Counted from the stretch's first letter, positions 17,275 through 26,113 are shown. The stretch: 64,000 bases of DNA from Streptomyces sp. 1331.2 (GCF_900199205.1 NZ_OBMJ01000001.1:7495001-7559000), one strand, 5' to 3'. Made by a program: numbers and translations. The notes: generated by a model not told the origin, from the sequence alone.

Positions 17275-18210
17275 ATGGAGACGAACGATCTTGGTCGGCG
17301 GGTGGCGGCGGAGGTGGCCGGTGCCGGCGGCATCGCGGGGCTTCGTCGGCTGTCGGAGGTGGTCGCGGCGCTGGAGGAGCGGCGGACGGAGCTGGTCGAG
17401 GAGCTGCGGCGCGGGCAGGAGGCCACCTGGGAGGAGATCGGGCAGGCCTGCGGGATGACCCGGCAGGGGGCGACCCGGCGGTGGGCGGAGCGGCTGCGGG
17501 CGCGGTCCTTCGGCGTCGCCGCCGCCTCCTACCAGCACGGGCGGCCGGGCTACCCCCAGGCGCTGATCGGCTCGGCGGTTCCCAGGCAGGCCCGCAAGGT
17601 GCTCGATCTGGGCGCCGGGACGGGCAAGTTGACCCGGCTGCTGGTCGACGCGGGCCTGGAGGTGGTGGCGGTCGAGCCCGACGCGGGCATGCGCGCCCAG
17701 CTGGCCGCGACGGTGCCCAAGGCGGCCGTACGGGCCGGCTCGGCGGAGCACATCCCGCTGCCGGACGGGAGCGTGGACGCGGTCGTGGTGGCACAGGCCT
17801 GGCACTGGTTCGACCCGGCGCTCGCCGTCCCCGAGATCGCCCGGGTCCTCGCTCCCGGCGGAACCCTCGCCCTGGTGTGGAACGTCCGGGACGAATCCGA
17901 GCCCTGGGCCGCCGAACTGGGCGCACTGATGCACCGGTCGACCCGGCAGCGGATCGACACCGAGCCCGTGCTCCCGGCCCCCTTCGGCCCGCCCGAGCGG
18001 CTGGAGATCCGCTGGGAGCACGAGACCACCCGGGCCGGGATCATCGACATGGTCGCCTCCCGCAGCTACGTCATCGCCCTGCCGGAAGCCGAACGCGCCC
18101 GCCTGCTGGCCGACGTCGAGCAGCTGCTCGCCACCCACCCGGACCTCGCGGGCCGGGACGCCATCGCCCTGCCGTACCTGACGAGGTGCACCCGTGTCCG
18201 CCTCGGCTGA
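17275..18210 (+). CDS. HTH-methyltransferase fusion protein
   Basis: The 311-residue protein joins two parts. Residues 1-75 form a small helical domain with a helix-turn-helix, TWEEIGQACGMTRQGATRRW. Residues about 80-311 form a class I methyltransferase, with the typical opening FGVAAASYQHGRPGYP, SAM motif VLDLGAGTGKLTRLL, acidic VVAVEPDAGMRAQL, AEHIPLPDGSVDAVV and the WHWFD motif of the ubiE/SAM type 11 group. The fusion suggests a DNA-bound or ligand-responsive methyltransferase, or a regulator with a SAM-binding sensor; the sequence does not say which. The GNAT gene overlaps its 3' end by 17 bases. Confidence 0.82.
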   Translation: METNDLGRRVAAEVAGAGGIAGLRRLSEVVAALEERRTELVEELRRGQEATWEEIGQACGMTRQGATRRWAERLRARSFGVAAASYQHGRPGYPQALIGSAVPRQARKVLDLGAGTGKLTRLLVDAGLEVVAVEPDAGMRAQLAATVPKAAVRAGSAEHIPLPDGSVDAVVVAQAWHWFDPALAVPEIARVLAPGGTLALVWNVRDESEPWAAELGALMHRSTRQRIDTEPVLPAPFGPPERLEIRWEHETTRAGIIDMVASRSYVIALPEAERARLLADVEQLLATHPDLAGRDAIALPYLTRCTRVRLG

Positions 18211-18778
18211 GCACATCACCGCCCGGGCGACCGTCACCATCCGCCCGCTGGGCCGTGCGGACGCCGAACCGTACCGGGCCTTCCGACTGGAGGCGCTGCG
18301 CGAGACGCCCACCGCCTTCACCTCCGGTCATGCCGAGGAGCGCGCCAAGCCGTTGGCGGCGACGCTCGCCCGCCTGGCCGAGGCCGAGCAGGGGCCGGGC
18401 GCCCTGCTCGGGGCCTTCGACGACACCGGCGCCCTGGTCGGCACCGCCGGGCTGAAGGTGTCCCGGCGCAGCCAGGAGCGGCACAAGGGCACGCTGTACG
18501 GCATGGCGGTGGCCCGCGCCGCCGGCGGGCGGGGGATCGGCCGCGCGCTGGTGCGGGAGGTGCTGCGGACGGCCGCCGAGGACGGGCGGCTGCGGCAGGT
18601 GCTGCTGACCGTCTCGGAGGGCAACGAGGCGGCGCTGCGGCTCTACACCGCCTGCGGCTTCGAGGCCTGGGGCCGGGAGCCGAGGGCCGTCCTGGTGGAC
18701 GGACTGGCCGTCGCGAAGCTGCACATGGTGCGGCTGCTCGACGCGGAGCCCCAGCCGGCGCCGGCCGATCGACCCTGA
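18194..18778 (+). CDS. GNAT family N-acetyltransferase
   Basis: A 194-residue acetyltransferase of the GNAT fold. It begins with ATVTIRPLGRADAEPYRAFRLEAL, has the acetyl-CoA-binding motif A as LYGMAVARAAGGRGIGRALVREVL (pattern RGxGxA) around residues 100-123, and ends with the NEAALRLYTACGFEAWGREP segment typical of the family. Substrate unknown; small-molecule amine or protein N-terminus are both possible. The GTG start at 18194 lies inside the end of the preceding gene, so the two are coupled and may act in one pathway. Confidence 0.9.
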   Translation: MSASAEHITARATVTIRPLGRADAEPYRAFRLEALRETPTAFTSGHAEERAKPLAATLARLAEAEQGPGALLGAFDDTGALVGTAGLKVSRRSQERHKGTLYGMAVARAAGGRGIGRALVREVLRTAAEDGRLRQVLLTVSEGNEAALRLYTACGFEAWGREPRAVLVDGLAVAKLHMVRLLDAEPQPAPADRP

Positions 18779-18794
18779 CACGTGTCGTGCCGCA

Positions 18795-18826
18795 CCGGTG
18801 CGCGGGCACCCTGCCCCGCGCACCGG
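18795..18826. terminator. Bidirectional stem-loop terminator
   Basis: Arms CCGGTGCGCGGG and CCCGCGCACCGG, 12 perfect pairs around an 8-base loop, lie between the convergent GNAT and oxidoreductase genes. Confidence 0.82.
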
Positions 18827-18842
18827 GCCCGGAGGGCGTCGG

Positions 18843-19868
18843 TCAGCCCAGGCGGAGCACCAGCTTGCCGGTGTTCTCGCCGCGGAACAGCATCTGCAGG
18901 GTCTCCGGGAAGTCGTCCACCGTGCCCTCCACGACCTGTTCCTTGACCTTGATCCGGCCGTCGCCGATCCAGCCCGCGATCTCGGCGGCGGCCTCCGCGT
19001 AGCGGCGGGCGTAGTCGAAGACCACGAAGCCCTCCATCCGGGCTCGCCGCACCAGCAGGGACAGGTAGTTGGACGGGCCCTGGACGGCGCTCTCGTTGTT
19101 GTACTGGCTGATCGCGCCGCAGATCACCACCCGGGCGTGCATGGCGAGTCGGGTCAGTGCGGCGTCCAGGATCGGGCCGCCGACGTTGTCGAAGTAGACG
19201 TCGATGCCGTCCGGGGCGTGGGTGCGCAGCGCCTTGCGGACGTCCTCGGCGCGGTAGTCGATGGCGGCGTCGAAGCCCAGGTCCTCGGTGAGCAGCGCGC
19301 ACTTCTCGGGGCCGCCGGCGATGCCGACCACCCGGCAGCCCTTCACCTTGGCGATCTGGCCGACGATGCTGCCGACCGCTCCGGCGGCGCCGGAGACGAC
19401 CACGGTCTCGCCCTCCTTGAGCGCCCCGACGTCGAGCAGTCCGAAGTAGGCCGTCATGCCGGGCATCCCGAGGGCGCCGAGGTAGGTGGACAGCGGCGCG
19501 AGCGCGGGGTCGACCACGAGTGCGCCCTTGCCGTCCGACACCGCGTACTCCTGCACGCCGAAGGCCCCGACGACGTGGTCGCCGACGCGGAACTTCGGGT
19601 GGTTCGAGGCGATGACCTCCACCACCGAGCCGGCCCGCATCACCTCGCCCAGCCCCACCGGCGGCAGGTAGGACGGCCGGTCGTCCAGCCATCCGCGCAT
19701 CGCCGGGTCCAGGGAGACGTACCGCGTCCGCCCCAGGAACTCCCCGTCCCCGGGCACCCCGACCGGCTCGCCGGTGTGCGTCCAGTCCTCCGCCCGCACC
19801 TCCCCGACCGGCCGGCGGGCGAGGCGGACCTGGCGGTTGGCTCCGGTGTCTGCGGTGTCTGCGGTCAT
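18843..19868 (-). CDS. NADP-dependent medium-chain dehydrogenase/reductase
   Basis: A 341-residue enzyme of the zinc-free MDR group (prostaglandin reductase/leukotriene B4 dehydrogenase-like). It has the N-terminal RQVRLARRPVGEV, the substrate segment LDPAMRGWLDDRPSYLPPV, the cofactor-binding VVSGAAGAVGSIVGQIAK near residue 155, and VYFDNVGGPILD near 230. Such enzymes reduce activated double bonds of enones or enals using NADPH in the cytoplasm. No zinc ligands are seen, as expected. A TetR-type palindrome lies 55 bases upstream. Confidence 0.92.
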   Translation of the reverse strand: MTADTADTGANRQVRLARRPVGEVRAEDWTHTGEPVGVPGDGEFLGRTRYVSLDPAMRGWLDDRPSYLPPVGLGEVMRAGSVVEVIASNHPKFRVGDHVVGAFGVQEYAVSDGKGALVVDPALAPLSTYLGALGMPGMTAYFGLLDVGALKEGETVVVSGAAGAVGSIVGQIAKVKGCRVVGIAGGPEKCALLTEDLGFDAAIDYRAEDVRKALRTHAPDGIDVYFDNVGGPILDAALTRLAMHARVVICGAISQYNNESAVQGPSNYLSLLVRRARMEGFVVFDYARRYAEAAAEIAGWIGDGRIKVKEQVVEGTVDDFPETLQMLFRGENTGKLVLRLG

Positions 19869-19922
19869 GACGTCTCCTGGGGGCGCGTTCGGCTCGGTTC
19901 GGGAACCCGACGCGCCCGATTC

Positions 19923-19936
19923 TAAGCAAGCGCTTA
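19923..19936. promoter_or_regulatory. TetR-type operator candidate
   Basis: TAAGCAAGCGCTTA is an imperfect palindrome centred on AGCGCT, resembling the AAGC-rich sites bound by several actinobacterial TetR-family regulators of fatty-acid or xenobiotic enzymes. It sits where it could cover the promoter of the MDR gene. No TetR gene is adjacent. Confidence 0.5.
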
Positions 19937-19993
19937 TTCATCTGACCAGGGGATGCTCCGGAGCCGGTCGCAGGTGCCCGGTGGGCCGACCGG

Positions 19994-21034
19994 TCAGCCC
20001 ACGCCGGGCGTCGGGGCGGGGCGCCAGCCGAGGGCCGGGCCCAGGCGGGTCGCGAGGTCGGTGAGGATCTGCACGTAGTCCCGGTGCTCGAAACTGAACG
20101 GCAGGGCGAAGGCGACCTCGTCGACCTCCCGGTAGCCGGCGTGGGCGTGCAGCCGCTCGACCAGCTCCTCGGTCGTGCCGACCAGGTCGGGAGCGAACAG
20201 CAGTCGGGCCGGGCCCTGCGGGGAGCGGGTGCGCGGGGTACGGGCGAGGGCGTACGCCTCGTACTTGGCGCGCTGCTCGGGGGTGGCGGTGTCGGTGGGG
20301 ATGACCACCAGGCCCTGGGAGACCCGGGCGCGCTCGCCGTCGGGGTGGCGCTCGCGGAAGGCGTGGATGAGGCCGGCCTGGATCGCGGCGAAGTCGAGCG
20401 GGCCGTCCTGCTCCGCCTTGACCACGCTGCTGGTGAGCAGGTTGAGGCCCTGCTCCCCGGCCCAGCGGGCGGAGCGCAGGCTGCCGGCTCCGTACCAGAG
20501 CCGGGAGGCCAGGCCGGGGGAGTGCGGCTGGACCCGGCGGGAGTACACCTCGATGCCCTCGGTACCGGCGAAGTCGGAGGCGTCCTCACCGCGGACGAGG
20601 GCCAGCAGCCGTTCGGCGCGGCGGGGGCTGAAGTCCTCGTGGTCGGCGGTGTCCGGGTACAGCGCGCCGCGCACGTTCTCGTAGTGGACGGGCGGGCCGA
20701 CGCTGAAACCGGGGTTGAGCCGGCCGCCGGACAGGACGTCCACGGTGGCCAGGTCCTCGGCGAGCCGCAGCGGGTTCTCCCAGCCGAGCGGGGTGACGGC
20801 GGTGCCGAGCTCGATGCGGCTGGTGCGCTGGGTGGCGGCGGCGAGCACGGCGACGGGGGAGGAGATCCCGAACTGGAGGTGGCGGTGGCGCAGCCAGGCG
20901 CTGTCGAAGCCGAGCTGTTCGCCGAGGGTGATGAGGTCGAGGGTGGATTCGTGGCCCGGGCGCGGGTCCGTCTCGTCGAAGAGCCCGATGGTCAGGAAGC
21001 CGAGCTTCCGCAGCGGGCGGGGTTCCGTCGACAT
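19994..21034 (-). CDS. LLM class flavin-dependent oxidoreductase
   Basis: A 346-residue luciferase-like monooxygenase of the F420/FMN group. It begins with KLGFLTIGLFDETDPRPGHES, has the barrel segments LGEQLGFDSAWLRHRHLQ, RIELGTAVTPLGWENPLRLAED and the cofactor-contacting DVLSGGRLNPGFSVGPP, and ends with LVGTTEELVERLHAHAGY. Likely an oxidoreductase using reduced FMN or F420; substrate unknown. ATG 21034 is chosen because family homology begins there; a frame upstream to 21181 is Pro-rich and not conserved-looking. Bases 21035-21305 upstream hold nothing recognisable. Confidence 0.9.
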   Translation of the reverse strand: MSTEPRPLRKLGFLTIGLFDETDPRPGHESTLDLITLGEQLGFDSAWLRHRHLQFGISSPVAVLAAATQRTSRIELGTAVTPLGWENPLRLAEDLATVDVLSGGRLNPGFSVGPPVHYENVRGALYPDTADHEDFSPRRAERLLALVRGEDASDFAGTEGIEVYSRRVQPHSPGLASRLWYGAGSLRSARWAGEQGLNLLTSSVVKAEQDGPLDFAAIQAGLIHAFRERHPDGERARVSQGLVVIPTDTATPEQRAKYEAYALARTPRTRSPQGPARLLFAPDLVGTTEELVERLHAHAGYREVDEVAFALPFSFEHRDYVQILTDLATRLGPALGWRPAPTPGVG

Positions 21035-21305
21035 GGTGGGCGGCTCCGCGGGGTGTGAGGCGGGTGTGAGGCAGGGGCGAGGCGGGGGGCGGGCCGGCCC
21101 CGGAGGGCCGGGCGGCGTGCTGCCTCCCGACCGTAGGCGGCGCCCGCCCGCCCGGACAAGATCGGCGGGCGATCCGGACACCGGCCCGCAACGGCGCGCA
21201 ACACGGCGCCACGTACGGAGGGGTCAGCGCCGGGGTGCGTACCCTCGCGCGGACCCCCTGTACGGCCTCGGTACGGCCTCGGTCAAGGCCGTCGTACGGT
21301 CCTCG

Positions 21306-21695
21306 TCAGCAGCTGCGCAGCTCCGGGCTCTGGTTGCGGATCTGGTTGTGCAGCGAGGTGAACTCGCGGTACGCCTCGCTGTCCTCGGCGCCGGGGCGGA
21401 AGGCGGCGACGCGGTGGCAGTTGACGAAGGCGAGCTTCACGCCGAAGTGGTCCTCCAGGCTGCCCCGGATGGCGTTGCTGGCCAGCGCGCGCAGCAGCTG
21501 GGCGCGCTCGTCGTCGCTGGGCGTGGTGTTGTCGGTGGTGAACTCCTCGTCGCCGGCCGCGAGTTCGGTGCTGAGGCCGGCGACGACCTGGTAGGCGTAG
21601 GGGAGCGAGGTGCGGACGGTGTCGAGGAAGTCGGCCTGGTCGACGCGGCCCTCCCGGGCCTGGGCGAGGAGGGCGGGGGAGACGTCGAGCGACAT
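21306..21695 (-). CDS. Small conserved protein of unknown function
   Basis: A 129-residue soluble, mostly helical protein starting MSLDVSPALLAQAREGRVD and ending NQIRNQSPELRSC. The start ATG at 21695 has GAGGA seven bases upstream. It has a C-terminal cysteine, no membrane segment and no signal peptide. The N-terminal part (ADFLDTVRTSLPYAYQVVAGL) is amphipathic. I do not recognise a domain. It lies downstream of the DHA2 exporter on the same strand with a 121-base gap, so co-transcription is possible. Confidence 0.75.
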   Translation of the reverse strand: MSLDVSPALLAQAREGRVDQADFLDTVRTSLPYAYQVVAGLSTELAAGDEEFTTDNTTPSDDERAQLLRALASNAIRGSLEDHFGVKLAFVNCHRVAAFRPGAEDSEAYREFTSLHNQIRNQSPELRSC

Positions 21696-21816
21696 GGGGT
21701 CCTCTTTCGGGGGTGCGTGGGCTTCGGTGGGCGGCCGTCGGCGCAGCCGCCACTGCATGGTTATCGAAGATGAAAACCATTGCTGATAGGACTCTTCCGT
21801 CCACCCCGACGCCCTG

Positions 21817-23361
21817 TCAAGTGCCGTCCCCCGAAGGGCTGACGCCGGTCGGCACCGGTGGCCGGCGGACCTTGATGACGAGCGCGGCGATCACCACCGC
21901 GAGGCCCGCGAAGACCAGGCCCAGCTGGAAGGCACTGGCAATGCCGTGCACCAGCACCTGCGAGGAGTACGGCGCCGGCAGCTTGCCGGTCGCCTTGAAC
22001 TGCAGCGCCTGCTGCGGGGTCGCCTGCCGCAGGAACGCCCCGACCTGCTGGCGGGCCTCGTTGCGGCTGGCCGTGCCGAACACCGTGACCAGGATCGACA
22101 GGCCGAGCGAACCGCCGACCTGCTGAGTGGTGTTGAGCATGCCGGTGGCGGCGCCGGTCTCGTGCGGGGCGACGTGGGAGACGGCGGTGAGCATCACCGG
22201 GACGAAGATCGAGCCCATGCCGAAGCCGAACAGCAGGGTCGGCCCGAGGATCCCGCCGACGTAGGTGGTGTGCAGGTCGATCCTGGTCGCCCAGGTGACG
22301 CCGGCCAGCACCAGGACCGAGCCGGTGACCAGGAACGGCTTGGGCCCGAACCGCAGTTGGTTGCGGGCGGCGAACTGGGCGGCGGCGATGATGGCCACGC
22401 TGATCGGCAGGAAGGCGAAGCCGGCTCGCAGCGGGCTGAAGCCGAGGATCTCCTGCACGAACAGGGTGATGAAGAAGAAGATGCTGAACATCGCCGCGGC
22501 CACGCAGAGCATCAGCCCGTATGCGCCGGAGCGGTTGCGGTCGCGGAACAGGTGCAGCGGGGTGATCGGCTGCGGCACGCGGCGCTCGTTGACCAGGAAG
22601 GCCGCCAGCAGCACGACGGCGAGGGTGAACGCGGTCAGCGTCACGGCGTCCGTCCAGCCGTGGTCGGAGGCCCGGATGAAGCCGTACACCAGGGAGACCA
22701 TGCCCGCCGTGGCGGTGAAGGCGCCGGTGAGGTCGAAGCGCCCGGGGTGCTGCTCGGACTCGTTGATGTAGAGCGGCGCCAGCAGGGCGATCGCGATGGC
22801 GATCGGCACGTTGACGAAGAACACCCAGCGCCAGGAGAGCCAGGACGTCAGCATGCCGCCGAGCAGCAGCCCGATGGCGCCGCCCGCACCGGCCACCGCC
22901 GAGAAGACGCCGAAGGCCCGGTTGCGCTCGGGGCCCTCCTTGAAGTTGGTGGCGATCAGCGCGAGCGCCGTCGGCGAGGCGATGGCGCCGCCCACGCCCT
23001 GCAGGGCCCGCGCGGCCAGCAGCCAGGCGGAGGACTGGGCGACCCCGCCCAGCAGCGAGGCGAAGCCGAACAGCAGGACACCGACGACGAACACTCGCCG
23101 CCGGCCGAGGATGTCGCCCGCCCGGCCGCCGAGCAGCAGCAGTCCGCCGAAGGTCAGGGTGTAGGCGTTGATGACCCAGGACAGGTCGGTGGTGTTGAAC
23201 TTCAGCGCCTGCTGGATGTGCGGCAGGGCGATGTTCACGATCGTGATGTCCAGGACGACCATCAGCTGGGTGGCCGCGATGACGGTGAGGGCTACCCCTG
23301 GGTGCTGGCCCCGACGAGCGGTCGCGGGCGGAGCCGGGGCCAGGGCGCGTGAGGTTGCCAT
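21817..23361 (-). CDS. DHA2 family MFS multidrug exporter (14 helices)
   Basis: This 514-residue integral membrane protein belongs to the 14-helix DHA2 drug:H+ antiporters. Signatures are the first-helix LMVVLDITIVNIALPHIQ, the loop LGGRAGDILGRRRVF, LQGVGGAIASPTALALI and GAAGGAIGLLLGGMLT-like antiporter motif C (AGAGGAIGLLLGG). It likely exports drugs or secondary metabolites using the proton gradient. ATG 23361 follows GGGGGAT by six bases; an in-frame start at 23454 lacks this. A palindrome upstream may be its operator. Confidence 0.92.
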   Translation of the reverse strand: MATSRALAPAPPATARRGQHPGVALTVIAATQLMVVLDITIVNIALPHIQQALKFNTTDLSWVINAYTLTFGGLLLLGGRAGDILGRRRVFVVGVLLFGFASLLGGVAQSSAWLLAARALQGVGGAIASPTALALIATNFKEGPERNRAFGVFSAVAGAGGAIGLLLGGMLTSWLSWRWVFFVNVPIAIAIALLAPLYINESEQHPGRFDLTGAFTATAGMVSLVYGFIRASDHGWTDAVTLTAFTLAVVLLAAFLVNERRVPQPITPLHLFRDRNRSGAYGLMLCVAAAMFSIFFFITLFVQEILGFSPLRAGFAFLPISVAIIAAAQFAARNQLRFGPKPFLVTGSVLVLAGVTWATRIDLHTTYVGGILGPTLLFGFGMGSIFVPVMLTAVSHVAPHETGAATGMLNTTQQVGGSLGLSILVTVFGTASRNEARQQVGAFLRQATPQQALQFKATGKLPAPYSSQVLVHGIASAFQLGLVFAGLAVVIAALVIKVRRPPVPTGVSPSGDGT

Positions 23362-23472
23362 GGCAGATCCCCCAATGGCGTGGGGTCGAACGACAGTGGG
23401 TGAACGGAGTTCGTTCGCTACCACCGACCGTAGCCCCGGGAAGATAGGGAACACAACCGTTCATTACCGACA

Positions 23473-23492
23473 ACTGTCTGTTTTCGGACAGT
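23473..23492. promoter_or_regulatory. Inverted repeat between the DHA2 exporter and mtnP
   Basis: ACTGTCTG-TTTT-CGGACAGT pairs at 7 of 8 positions. It lies in the shared divergent promoter region of the exporter (start 23361) and the MTA phosphorylase (start 23615), in an AT-richer patch. A repressor site for the exporter is the likeliest role. Confidence 0.5.
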
Positions 23493-23614
23493 GGCAGCCC
23501 GGCGTGGCGGGGCGGGAGGACGTTCGCGATTCGTAAGGCCCGCTGTCCCGGTTCCGGCGCTGTCCGTTCCTACAGTTGCCGGGACGTTGTTCCCGAGAAG
23601 AAGGGTGGACCGGG

Positions 23615-24472
23615 ATGACGGTCGACCAGGACCTCCTGCCGAGCGCCGAGGTGGGTGTGATCGGCGGCTCCGGGCTCTACGAGCTGCTGGACGAGGTGAC
23701 CGAGGTGCAGGTGGACACGCCGTACGGGGAGCCCAGCGACGTGGTGTTCGTGGGGGAGGCGGCCGGGCGCCGGGTCGCGTTCATGCCCCGGCACGGGCGC
23801 GGCCACCGGATTCCCCCGCACCGGATCAACTACCGCGCGAACCTGTGGGCGCTGCACTCCCTGGGCGTGCGGCAGGTGGTGGCGCCCTGCGCGGTGGGCG
23901 GGCTGCGCCCGGAGTACGGGCCGGGCACGCTGCTCGTGCCCGACCAGTTCGTCGACCGGACCTCGGGGCGCCCGCAGACCTTCTACGACGGGCTGCCGCT
24001 GCCGGACGGCACGGTGCCGGAGGTGGTGCACGTGTCGATGGCCGATCCGTACTGCCCGGCAGGGCGGCACGCGGTGACCGAGGCCGCCCGGGACGCGGCC
24101 TGGGAGCCGGTGGACGGGGGCACGCTGGTGGTGATCGAGGGCCCGCGCTTCTCCACCCGCGCGGAGTCCCGCTGGTTCACCGCCAGCGGCTGGTCGGTGG
24201 TCGGCATGACGGGCCATCCGGAAGCCGTCCTCGCCCGTGAACTCGGGCTCTGCTACACCTCGGTGGCCCTGGTGACCGATCTGGACGCCGGCGTGGAGAG
24301 CGGTGCGGGCGTCACCCACGGCGAGGTGCTGAAGGAGTTCGCCCGCAACGTCGACCGGCTGCGCACCGTGCTGTTCAAGGCGGTGGAACGGCTGCCGCTG
24401 CTGCGTGAGTGCCCCTGCCCGCACGCCCTGGACGGGCTCACGACCGGCCTGCCCGGGGTGCCCGGCGCCTGA
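23615..24472 (+). CDS. mtnP: S-methyl-5'-thioadenosine phosphorylase
   Basis: A 285-residue cytoplasmic enzyme that splits methylthioadenosine with phosphate to adenine and methylthioribose-1-phosphate in methionine salvage. Motifs: VGVIGGSGLYEL at the N-terminus, FMPRHGRGHRIPPHRINYRAN (phosphate and ribose binding), the LLVPDQFVDRTSGR segment and VVGMTGHPEAVLARELGLCY, all matching the MTAP/PNP family. ATG 23615 has AAGAAGGG eight bases upstream; a start at 23576 is less likely. Its 3' end overlaps the convergent membrane-protein gene by 35 bases. Confidence 0.9.
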   Translation: MTVDQDLLPSAEVGVIGGSGLYELLDEVTEVQVDTPYGEPSDVVFVGEAAGRRVAFMPRHGRGHRIPPHRINYRANLWALHSLGVRQVVAPCAVGGLRPEYGPGTLLVPDQFVDRTSGRPQTFYDGLPLPDGTVPEVVHVSMADPYCPAGRHAVTEAARDAAWEPVDGGTLVVIEGPRFSTRAESRWFTASGWSVVGMTGHPEAVLARELGLCYTSVALVTDLDAGVESGAGVTHGEVLKEFARNVDRLRTVLFKAVERLPLLRECPCPHALDGLTTGLPGVPGA

Positions 24473-24920
24473 CCGCCCGGTTCCGGTGCTTGACCGCCCG
24501 GACCCGGCGCTTGACAGCCCGGTGCCGGTCCCGGTGCCGCCACCGTCCGACGAACGCGACCAGCAGCGCGACGCCGGCGGTGGCGGCCAGCACCAGCAGC
24601 CAGTTGCGCAGGTACGGCAGCGGCAGCACCGACGGGTTGCCGTGGTCGTCGTCGGCGCGCAGGACGGCCGGAAGGCCGACGGCGGTGACGGCCGCCGCGA
24701 CGAACAGCCAGCCGCGCAGCACGGCGCCGCGGGCCAGGAACGCGCCCAGCAGGCACACCAGCGGCACCCACAGCCCGTCGTGGACCACCAGCCCGCCGAT
24801 CGCCCAGACCAGGACGCCCGTCGGGTCGGCGATGTACGGGTCACCGAGCAGCCCGTACAGGCCGTAGCCGATCACGGCGAGGCCCGCGGCCAGCAGCAGC
24901 GCGCGGATGCCGGCGGTCAT
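24438..24920 (-). CDS. Small four-helix membrane protein with a basic repeat tail
   Basis: A 160-residue protein with about four hydrophobic helices (LLLAAGLAVIGYGLYGLL, VLVWAIGGLVVHDGLWVPLV, WLFVAAAVTAVGLPAVL, LLVLAATAGVALLVAFV). The tail is very Arg/Lys-rich and built of heptad-like units with AVKRRVR, AVKHRNR and AVRRRAP, encoded by a 21-bp tandem repeat. ATG 24920 overlaps the TGA of the upstream molybdopterin oxidoreductase (ATGA), so the pair is coupled; it may be that enzyme's membrane partner. No known domain recognised. Confidence 0.78.
   Translation of the reverse strand: MTAGIRALLLAAGLAVIGYGLYGLLGDPYIADPTGVLVWAIGGLVVHDGLWVPLVCLLGAFLARGAVLRGWLFVAAAVTAVGLPAVLRADDDHGNPSVLPLPYLRNWLLVLAATAGVALLVAFVGRWRHRDRHRAVKRRVRAVKHRNRAVRRRAPRAGRS
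24467..24529. repeat. Three tandem 21-bp repeats at a convergent gene junction
   Basis: Three imperfect copies (24467-24487, 24488-24508, 24509-24529) sharing the pattern GCTTGACCGCCCGG. The first copy contains the stop codon of mtnP. In the minus frame the repeats encode seven-residue Arg/Lys-rich units at the end of the small membrane protein. Confidence 0.85.
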
Positions 24921-26113
24921 CCGACCACCTCGATGCGCGCGACCCACTTGGTCTGCAGGACACCGGGCCGGTTCGGCGCGATGACGCGCGCGGGGAAACC
25001 GTGGTCCGCGGCCAGGACCTCGCCGTTGACGCGCAGGGCGAGCAGACTGGCCGGATCGTCGACGTACTGCGCGGGCATCTCCATCACCCGGTACGGCCCC
25101 TCCGCCTCCAACGAGGTGACCCGCACTGCCGAACCGGGCGGAGCTCCGGCCCGCCGCACCAACTCGGCCACCCGGACCCCGGTCCACCGGGCGGTGGCGC
25201 TCCAGCCCTCCACGCAGGAGATCGGCAACGCGACCGAGTGCTGCGGGAGTTCGTCGAGATCGGCGAGGGTGAGCTGGTACGGCTGCGGCCCGTCCACCCG
25301 CAGCCGCCAGTCGGCGGGCACCGTCACCGTGCCGGCCTGGGCGGCGGTGCGGTTCACCGGCAGTCCCTGGGGGCCGAGGTCGGGGCGGCGCGGTGCCAAC
25401 AGGTCCAGGGCACGCAGCCAGGGCACGCTCTGTCCGGCGGTGACGAGGGTGACCGCACCGGCAGCGGCGGTGGTCGCGGTCAGGAACGCGCGGCGCTGCG
25501 CCAGTGCGGGAACGGCCCGGCGCCACCAGTGCGCGGCGATGAGCGGGGCCTTGACGGACAGGTGGACCAGCAGTGCGCCGGTCGCCAGCCAGCCCAGCCA
25601 GAAGTGGGTCTGGCGGAACGGGAACGGCCACGGGTACCACTGCAGGGTGTTCAGCAGGCCGGTGAACAGCTCCAGGAGGACGGCCGCCACGAGGAGGGCG
25701 ATGCCGAGGCGCTCCAGGGCGTGCAGCACGCTGCGCGCCGGCGGCCACTCGAACAGCCGGGGGTAGACCGCCCAGAGCTTCGCGCCGGCGAGCGGGATCG
25801 CGGCCAGACCGCTGATCACGTGCAGGCCCTGGGTGACCCGGTAGCCGTTCACCGGCCGTGCGGGCAGGTGCGGCGCGAGCCACCCGGGCGGGTCCTGGAG
25901 CAGATGGCTGGTCAGGCCGGTCAGGAAGCAGATCAGCAGGGCCGCGCCCAGCCAGCGGCCGACGACGACCACGGTGCGCGGTTCGTGCAGCGGTGAGGTG
26001 AAGGTCCCCGCGCGGAACGGCCCCCGGCGCAGGAACGCCGGGGGAGCGGGCAGCGGCGGGTCGTGACGGCGACGGGGGGCCGGAGTGCCGGAGTCGGCGG
26101 GTTCGGTTTCCAC
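24917..26113 (-). CDS. Membrane cytochrome b / molybdopterin-dependent oxidoreductase
   Basis: The 398-residue protein has an N-terminal membrane part with about five helices and His-bearing segments (GYRVTQGLHVISGLAAIPLA, FRQTHFWLGWLATGALLVHL), resembling a b-type cytochrome, followed by a sulfite-oxidase-type molybdopterin domain. The cofactor Cys is in LPISCVEGWSATARWTGV (near residue 300), and the C-terminus AADHGFPARVIAPNRPGV and KWVARIEVV is typical. Expected to pass electrons between the membrane and an external substrate. GTG 26113 is chosen; the frame stays open far upstream but that part looks like antisense of the GT87 gene. The TGA overlaps the downstream membrane-protein ATG. Confidence 0.87.
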   Translation of the reverse strand: METEPADSGTPAPRRRHDPPLPAPPAFLRRGPFRAGTFTSPLHEPRTVVVVGRWLGAALLICFLTGLTSHLLQDPPGWLAPHLPARPVNGYRVTQGLHVISGLAAIPLAGAKLWAVYPRLFEWPPARSVLHALERLGIALLVAAVLLELFTGLLNTLQWYPWPFPFRQTHFWLGWLATGALLVHLSVKAPLIAAHWWRRAVPALAQRRAFLTATTAAAGAVTLVTAGQSVPWLRALDLLAPRRPDLGPQGLPVNRTAAQAGTVTVPADWRLRVDGPQPYQLTLADLDELPQHSVALPISCVEGWSATARWTGVRVAELVRRAGAPPGSAVRVTSLEAEGPYRVMEMPAQYVDDPASLLALRVNGEVLAADHGFPARVIAPNRPGVLQTKWVARIEVVG

